18,282 bases of DNA from an uncultured Treponema sp. (GTDB lineage Bacteria > Spirochaetota > Spirochaetia > Treponematales > Treponemataceae). The position numbers were made by a program, and so were the translations under genes. Below, one piece after another: positions 14,894 to 18,282 of the stretch; positions within the stretch are counted from its first letter, which is position 1; each line of letters begins with the position of its first letter. The notes beneath the pieces were generated by a model that saw only the letters and a list, made by a program, of their open reading frames with translations, was not told where the DNA came from and made no database searches. The stretch lies in contig CALGGS010000030.1 of NCBI GenBank assembly GCA_937915735.1, forward strand, positions 1-18,282, in the 5' to 3' direction.

Positions 14894-16354
14894 TTACGCT
14901 ACAATGTTAATTCCGTAGCTTGAGTCGATGTATGCATCACTTGAGTTTTCATTTGAAAGTGCCTCTGGCGTTACGAAATCTCCGTAGGTTTTGTGAGCAA
15001 GAATTCCGTTGTGCTGCTGGTTCTGACCGTCATTTCCGCCCTGAGCAAAGCCCTGATTGTTATTCGAAAAATTCAAATCAAAGCTGCCAGTCTCAAAACC
15101 ACTTTCGGTGAATGCCTGCTTTAATGATGGAATACTCTCTTTGAACGCTTCCATTGCCTCTTTTGTATGGACGACAATCTGAGCAGAAAGATTCTTATCG
15201 TCGAGATTAAGAGAGATTTTTACATTTCCCAAGCCTTCCGGACGCAAAATAAGGTTTATCGTTCCTTGATTGTTATCTTTTAAAACAATATTTCCGGCTT
15301 TTACGAAATCACTTGCATTTTCCTGAACGGCGTTAGAAAGCATCGCCTGAAAATCAGAGCCGTTTGCGCCTGCAGCTTGTCCTGACTGCGAAGTGATGTT
15401 TTCCTGCGCCCTGTTAGCCAGCTCCATCGTCATCGCAAGGTTTCCGTCAGCCTGTTTTTGCATTGAGAGATTAATTTCTTTCTTTTCGCCGGCTTTCTGG
15501 ACGATTTTGTCAGAAGCGATTTTTGTGTCCTCTTCAAAAAGTCGATGAGTTCTTAAATCATGGACTGCGATTTTTGAGTCAAGTTTTTTTTCTTTTGGCT
15601 CTGCACCGATTTTTTTGTCAGATGAGACTTCAATTTTCTGTGCTAATTTTGAAATATTCTCAAGATTTTCAAAGTTTTCTACATTCTGTAAGAAAAGCTC
15701 TGGGTCTGAAGAAGCCAGATTCTGCGCGTTTTCAAGCTTTTCGCCTTCTGTTTCGTAGCCAGGAATAAATTCAACGGCCGCGTCAATCATTTTAGCAAAA
15801 TCTTCGTTTGAAATCTCCTCACTTTCATCAATTTTGTTTGATGCCATAAGCCATGAAAGAGTTTTTTCGTCAAGTTCGGTTTTATCACCTGAAATTTCGG
15901 TTGCTTCTTCCAAATATGCGACTTTTTCTGCCTTATCAGCCGGAGAATTTTTTGCGTTTTCAAGGATATTCAAATTCTGGACGGCAATTTTTACGCTTTC
16001 TTCCGTTGAATTTTCAATATCTTCAATATTCTCACTGTTTTTTTCATTCTCAGAGGATTTTTTATAAGCGATTTTTTCAGATTTCTCGTTTTTATCTGCA
16101 TTGTTTTCGTCCTGAGAAATTTTATCGCTGGTTTCTGCCGTATTTTCAGCTTTTTTCTCAGTTTTTACGATTTTTTCACCGTCATCAGAAGAGATTTTTT
16201 CGTTAGTTTTCTGGCTTTCATTCCGTGCATCTTTTAAAAAGTCAGAGAAAGAAGCTTTTTCTTCGGAGTAAGATTTTTCGCTCTGAATCGGGAGAATTTG
16301 GTTCATATCAGAAGAATTTTGAGTTTGAATCTGAGAAATTGAAAGAATATTCAT
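14894..16354 (-). CDS. fliK: flagellar hook-length control protein FliK
   Basis: FliK measures hook length and switches export specificity of the flagellar type III secretion system. The 486-residue product has the expected plan. A long, low-complexity, mostly disordered N-terminal part (about 20-300, rich in Glu, Lys, Ser and Asn, with many ENSEKI-type runs) acts as the ruler. A compact C-terminal domain (about 350-435) contains INLILRPEGLGNVKISLNL, the family hallmark, followed by LSAQIVVHTKEAMEAFKESI and LKQAFTESGF. A Gln/Asn/Gly-rich tail (about 432-450) follows. GGAGGA lies 7 nt before the ATG. In treponemes this gene (tap1) normally heads the flgD-flgE operon; here an unknown gene and proA follow instead. 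It has its own sigma-70 promoter in the gap after flbB. Confidence 0.9.
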   Translation of the reverse strand: MNILSISQIQTQNSSDMNQILPIQSEKSYSEEKASFSDFLKDARNESQKTNEKISSDDGEKIVKTEKKAENTAETSDKISQDENNADKNEKSEKIAYKKSSENEKNSENIEDIENSTEESVKIAVQNLNILENAKNSPADKAEKVAYLEEATEISGDKTELDEKTLSWLMASNKIDESEEISNEDFAKMIDAAVEFIPGYETEGEKLENAQNLASSDPELFLQNVENFENLENISKLAQKIEVSSDKKIGAEPKEKKLDSKIAVHDLRTHRLFEEDTKIASDKIVQKAGEKKEINLSMQKQADGNLAMTMELANRAQENITSQSGQAAGANGSDFQAMLSNAVQENASDFVKAGNIVLKDNNQGTINLILRPEGLGNVKISLNLDDKNLSAQIVVHTKEAMEAFKESIPSLKQAFTESGFETGSFDLNFSNNNQGFAQGGNDGQNQQHNGILAHKTYGDFVTPEALSNENSSDAYIDSSYGINIVA

Positions 16355-16405
16355 TTATTGTCCTCCAATAGAAACGCGTTTTCCCACCCATTACGCAAAT
16401 CTACT

Positions 16406-16434
16406 TTTATATAATCGTCATTTTTTGTTGTCAA
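16406..16434 (-). promoter_or_regulatory. sigma-70 promoter of fliK
   Basis: On the minus strand a perfect TTGACA (16434-16429) and TATAAA (16411-16406) are exactly 17 bp apart in the 97-nt gap between flbB and fliK. The leader is about 45 nt and includes GGAGGA before ATG 16354. Confidence 0.75.
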
Positions 16435-16453
16435 CTTAATCGCTCTTTCTGAA

Positions 16454-17098
16454 TTAATCTAAGCTTTCCGGCTTGTTTGCCATTTTTCTTTCGATTTCAG
16501 AAGCTCGTTCCGACTGTCCTGCCTTTCCCATATACATAAGCCAGGTCGAAGACATTGAGACCGTCTTTTTTTCCGCCGCTATTTCATCTGCTTTTCTAAG
16601 AATATCAATTACATCCTGGTCATCGTGTGCCAAAAGCTGCGCAACTGCAGATTCCGGTGGCATATTGTTGAGATACGCCGTGATTGCCTCAATATTTTTG
16701 TTTCTGTCGTCATATTTTTTGACCCGGTTCTCAAATGTTTTTTCCCGCTCGTCCTGAGAATTTTTTCTGTCCTCAAGCTCTTTTGCGATTGCTTCGTTCT
16801 GCTCTTCAACCTTTACGATGTCGCTTTCTCTTTTATCAAGTTCCTGATTTCTGATTTCGACTCCCTCCCAAGCCTTTGCGAGCCTGTCATCATCTAAATC
16901 AGCTGTAAGAGGCTTTGAGGCTGTTGCCGAAACGGAAGTCTGAGGAGTGAGTCCGAAAATTTTGTAAACCGGAGCAAAAACCTTCTTTGCTTTTATAACG
17001 CCTAAATAGTCGAACCATAAAAGTCCGCCCAAAACGAGAATTATAATCAAAATCAAGAGAAAAATAGATTTACCAATGCCACCATTACCACGAGCCAT
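16454..17098 (-). CDS. flbB: periplasmic-flagellar collar protein FlbB
   Basis: A 214-residue spirochaete-specific flagellar protein. In Borrelia, FlbB forms part of the collar around the flagellar motor that positions stators. The sequence shows a short basic N-terminus (MARGNGGIGKS), one membrane-spanning segment (about 11-30, IFLLILIIILVLGGLLWF), a Pro/Thr linker and a long charged coiled coil (about 75-140, many Glu/Lys/Arg heptads). The globular end (about 140-200) contains AITAYLNNMPPESAVAQLLAHDD and ADEIAAEKKT, resembling an MgtE-N-like fold. The family assignment rests on this architecture and on the neighbouring fliK. A GGGGG stretch 6 nt before the ATG serves as Shine-Dalgarno. It is divergent from rpsP. 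No fliI or fliJ gene precedes it here. Confidence 0.8.
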   Translation of the reverse strand: MARGNGGIGKSIFLLILIIILVLGGLLWFDYLGVIKAKKVFAPVYKIFGLTPQTSVSATASKPLTADLDDDRLAKAWEGVEIRNQELDKRESDIVKVEEQNEAIAKELEDRKNSQDEREKTFENRVKKYDDRNKNIEAITAYLNNMPPESAVAQLLAHDDQDVIDILRKADEIAAEKKTVSMSSTWLMYMGKAGQSERASEIERKMANKPESLD

Positions 17099-17129
17099 TC
17101 TATGCCCCCAAAAAAAGTACTTTGTTTTA

Positions 17130-17156
17130 TTATCGGAATCGAAAAAAGAAAGTTGA
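17130..17156 (-). promoter_or_regulatory. sigma-28 (FliA)-like promoter of flbB
   Basis: On the minus strand TCAA (17156-17153), a 15-bp spacer and TCCGATAA (17137-17130) match the sigma-28 consensus TAAA-N15-GCCGATAA with one mismatch in each box and the exact spacing. Transcription would start about 25 nt before ATG 17098. A good sigma-70 -35 box is not present at the corresponding distance. Confidence 0.5.
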
Positions 17157-17168
17157 GGGCTGAAAAGA

Positions 17169-17206
17169 AGAGAATTGAAAATTCAACGCTTCTCTAAAAT
17201 TTTTTT
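17169..17206 (+). other. hairpin with U-tract in the flbB-rpsP gap (terminator-like)
   Basis: AGAGAA-TTGAA (17169-17179) pairs with TTCAA and, after a 3-nt bulge, TTCTCT (17182-17186 and 17190-17195). A T-run follows at 17200-17206. It has the form of a plus-strand terminator, but no plus-strand gene lies upstream; it could stop antisense transcripts of flbB or be a control element. Confidence 0.35.
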
Positions 17207-17231
17207 CCGTAACTCCTTATATAATATTGAA

Positions 17232-17265
17232 GGAATCTCTAAAAATTGCAATTTTTAGAGATTCC
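17232..17265. repeat. perfect 34-bp palindrome next to the rpsP promoter
   Basis: Half-site GGAATCTCTAAAAATT (17232-17247) is followed by GC (17248-17249) and its exact complement (17250-17265), with no mismatch and no spacer. It ends 1 bp before the -35 box of the rpsP promoter and begins 6 bp after another TATAAT (17220-17225). It could be an operator or, if transcribed, a 16-bp hairpin. Confidence 0.85.
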
Positions 17266-17266
17266 C

Positions 17267-17295
17267 TTGATTATTATTTTCCAAACAGATATAAT
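17267..17295 (+). promoter_or_regulatory. sigma-70 promoter of the rpsP-khpA-rimM operon
   Basis: TTGATT (17267-17272) and a perfect TATAAT (17290-17295) are exactly 17 bp apart. The leader is about 27 nt and contains the strong Shine-Dalgarno AGGAGG (17317-17322). Confidence 0.75.
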
Positions 17296-17328
17296 TTTGT
17301 TTCACAAATTTATTCTAGGAGGAATAAA

Positions 17329-17577
17329 GTGGTAAAAATCAGACTCAAGAGACTCGGTGCAAAAAAACGACCTTGCTACCGAATCGTTGTGCAGGATTCA
17401 CAGAAGCCTCGTGATGGCACAACAATCGAGGAAATCGGAACTTACCAGCCAGTAACTCAGGTTGGAGAAAATCAGTTTACGATTAACGAAGAGCGAGCTA
17501 AGTATTGGATTAGCGTTGGTGCTCAGCCGACTGACACAGTAAAAAAGCTTTTCAGCAAAAAAAATCTTAACAAATAA
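17329..17577 (+). CDS. rpsP: 30S ribosomal protein S16
   Basis: An 82-residue small-subunit ribosomal protein that binds 16S rRNA and helps early 30S assembly. The start MVKIRLKRLGAKKRPCYRIVV and the following DSQKPRDGTTIEEIGTYQP are diagnostic for S16, and the length is normal. The frame is open from 17227, but the GTG at 17329 is the real start. It begins the conserved VKIRLKR, has AGGAGG 6 nt upstream, and the promoter lies inside the longer frame. It heads the rpsP-khpA-rimM cluster that in many bacteria continues with trmD and rplS. Confidence 0.97.
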   Translation: MVKIRLKRLGAKKRPCYRIVVQDSQKPRDGTTIEEIGTYQPVTQVGENQFTINEERAKYWISVGAQPTDTVKKLFSKKNLNK

Positions 17578-17596
17578 GTTTACGAGGTAACGGGGA

Positions 17597-17830
17597 ATGG
17601 AAAAAGACCTGATTGAATACATTGCAAAATCATTGGTCGATGATCCCAGTGCTGTCTCGGTGAATGAAACTGAAGGCGAAAGAGGTCCTGTTTTGGAACT
17701 TCGAGTTGCCCAAGGCGATATTGGTAAGGTTATCGGCAAATATGGCCGTATTGCTAAAGCGTTGCGCACAGTATTGAGTGCATCAAGTAGTAGAGATGGA
17801 AGGCATTACAGCCTTGACATACTGGACTAA
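17597..17830 (+). CDS. khpA: KH-domain RNA-binding protein KhpA
   Basis: A 77-residue single KH-domain protein of the KhpA (YlqC) family. In Firmicutes it pairs with KhpB/Jag, binds RNA and affects cell division and growth. The RNA-gripping GxxG loop is seen as GKVIGKYGRIAKALRTV (about 43-59, GKYG at its centre), preceded by two beta strands (VSVNETEG and VLELRVAQGD). The position between rpsP and rimM, 19 nt after rpsP, is the standard one for this gene. A purine-rich GAGG/GGGGA region precedes the ATG. Confidence 0.95.
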   Translation: MEKDLIEYIAKSLVDDPSAVSVNETEGERGPVLELRVAQGDIGKVIGKYGRIAKALRTVLSASSSRDGRHYSLDILD

Positions 17831-17837
17831 TTGAACT

Positions 17838-18282
17838 GTGGAAAAATCTAATCAAAGAAATAGCTTTATTGTAGGTTTCGTCAGAACTTCACACGGAATT
17901 TCGGGCGAATTCAAAGTAGAAAGCACTTCCGGAGAATATGAGCATTTCACTCAAATGAAAGAAGTTGCTTTGAGAAACGGAAAGACTGGCGAGGAAAAAT
18001 CCTTCAAGGTCGAATATGCCAAAGCAGGCGGCCGTGACTTGTATTTAAAACTTGCGGGAATAGACAATCCTGAGAGCGTTCAAAAATACTCAAAATGGGA
18101 AATAGTCGTACCGCGCGAATATGCTTGTCCTCTTGGTAAGGATGAGTGGTATATCGAAGACTTAAAAAACTGTTCTTTGGTTTATGAGAACAAAGACGGA
18201 TTGGCAGATAAATCTGCGCCCAGTGTTGTGGGTACAATCACAGACGTAATGGAAGGCGGTTCTGGGAACCTGTTAGAAGTTC
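17838..18282 (+). CDS. rimM: 16S rRNA processing protein RimM, 3' end beyond the window
   Basis: Ribosome maturation factor that binds S19 in the 30S head during assembly. The frame is open from GTG 17838 to the window edge (148 codons). The start FIVGFVRTSHGISGEFKVES is the conserved N-terminal RimM signature (VG-I-xxxHGxxGEhkV). VPREYACPLGKDEWYIEDLKNC (read as two pieces near 93-115) matches the linker and start of the PRC-barrel domain (LxxDExYxxDLxG), followed by VVGTITDVMEGGSGNLLEV. The missing part should be a few tens of residues. It starts 7 nt after the khpA stop, with only a weak Shine-Dalgarno sequence, so translation is probably coupled to khpA. Confidence 0.95.
   Translation, partial: MEKSNQRNSFIVGFVRTSHGISGEFKVESTSGEYEHFTQMKEVALRNGKTGEEKSFKVEYAKAGGRDLYLKLAGIDNPESVQKYSKWEIVVPREYACPLGKDEWYIEDLKNCSLVYENKDGLADKSAPSVVGTITDVMEGGSGNLLEV

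Noticed and set aside
17227..17328. 34-codon extension of rpsP starting in the palindrome
   Set aside because: It covers the rpsP promoter and is not part of S16; the GTG at 17329 has AGGAGG.

Overview
The window looks like chromosomal DNA from a host-associated spirochaete of the genus Treponema or a close relative. The main reasons are a flbB-fliK pair for periplasmic flagella, an ATP-type phosphofructokinase of the long form also found in trypanosomes and treponemes, lipoproteins with a relaxed lipobox, outer-membrane beta-barrels, and AT-rich intergenic regions. There are 15 supported coding regions on both strands, one probable gene remnant, no tRNA or rRNA gene, no insertion sequence and no CRISPR array. 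No stretch over 300 bases lacks a gene.

Layout. 1-1037: a short RpoS-like sigma-70 factor behind a consensus-matching sigma-54 promoter. 1046-1678 (-): RpiB/LacAB-type isomerase. 1826-4630: a secreted two-lobed M16-peptidase homologue without the zinc motif. 4632-4682 (-): a likely heavy-metal-domain remnant. 4684-6478 (-): a ctpA-type S41 protease followed by a CsoR-family regulator that lacks two of its three usual metal ligands. 6658-10296: a large lipoprotein and an outer-membrane barrel in one operon. 10420-11860: phosphofructokinase and its terminator. 11938-12921: an outer-membrane protein that I read as an omptin-family protease with its catalytic Asp-Asp and Asp-His pairs intact. 12918-14765 (-): proA and an unknown gene. 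14894-17098 (-): fliK and flbB, each with its own promoter. 17329-18282: rpsP-khpA-rimM, the last cut by the window end.

How the parts relate. The clearest regulatory logic is sigma-54 driving an RpoS-like sigma factor, the same wiring as the Borrelia RpoN-RpoS switch. The envelope is the other theme: a secreted pseudo-peptidase, a periplasmic processing protease, a lipoprotein/barrel pair and an omptin. The CsoR gene seems to be left over from a lost metal-resistance locus. fliK and flbB stand apart from the other flagellar genes, and flbB has a sigma-28-like promoter. Several genes here (ctpA, the omptin, the unknown gene at 14765) have a promoter -10 box almost touching the start codon and no clear Shine-Dalgarno sequence, so they may be read from leaderless mRNAs.
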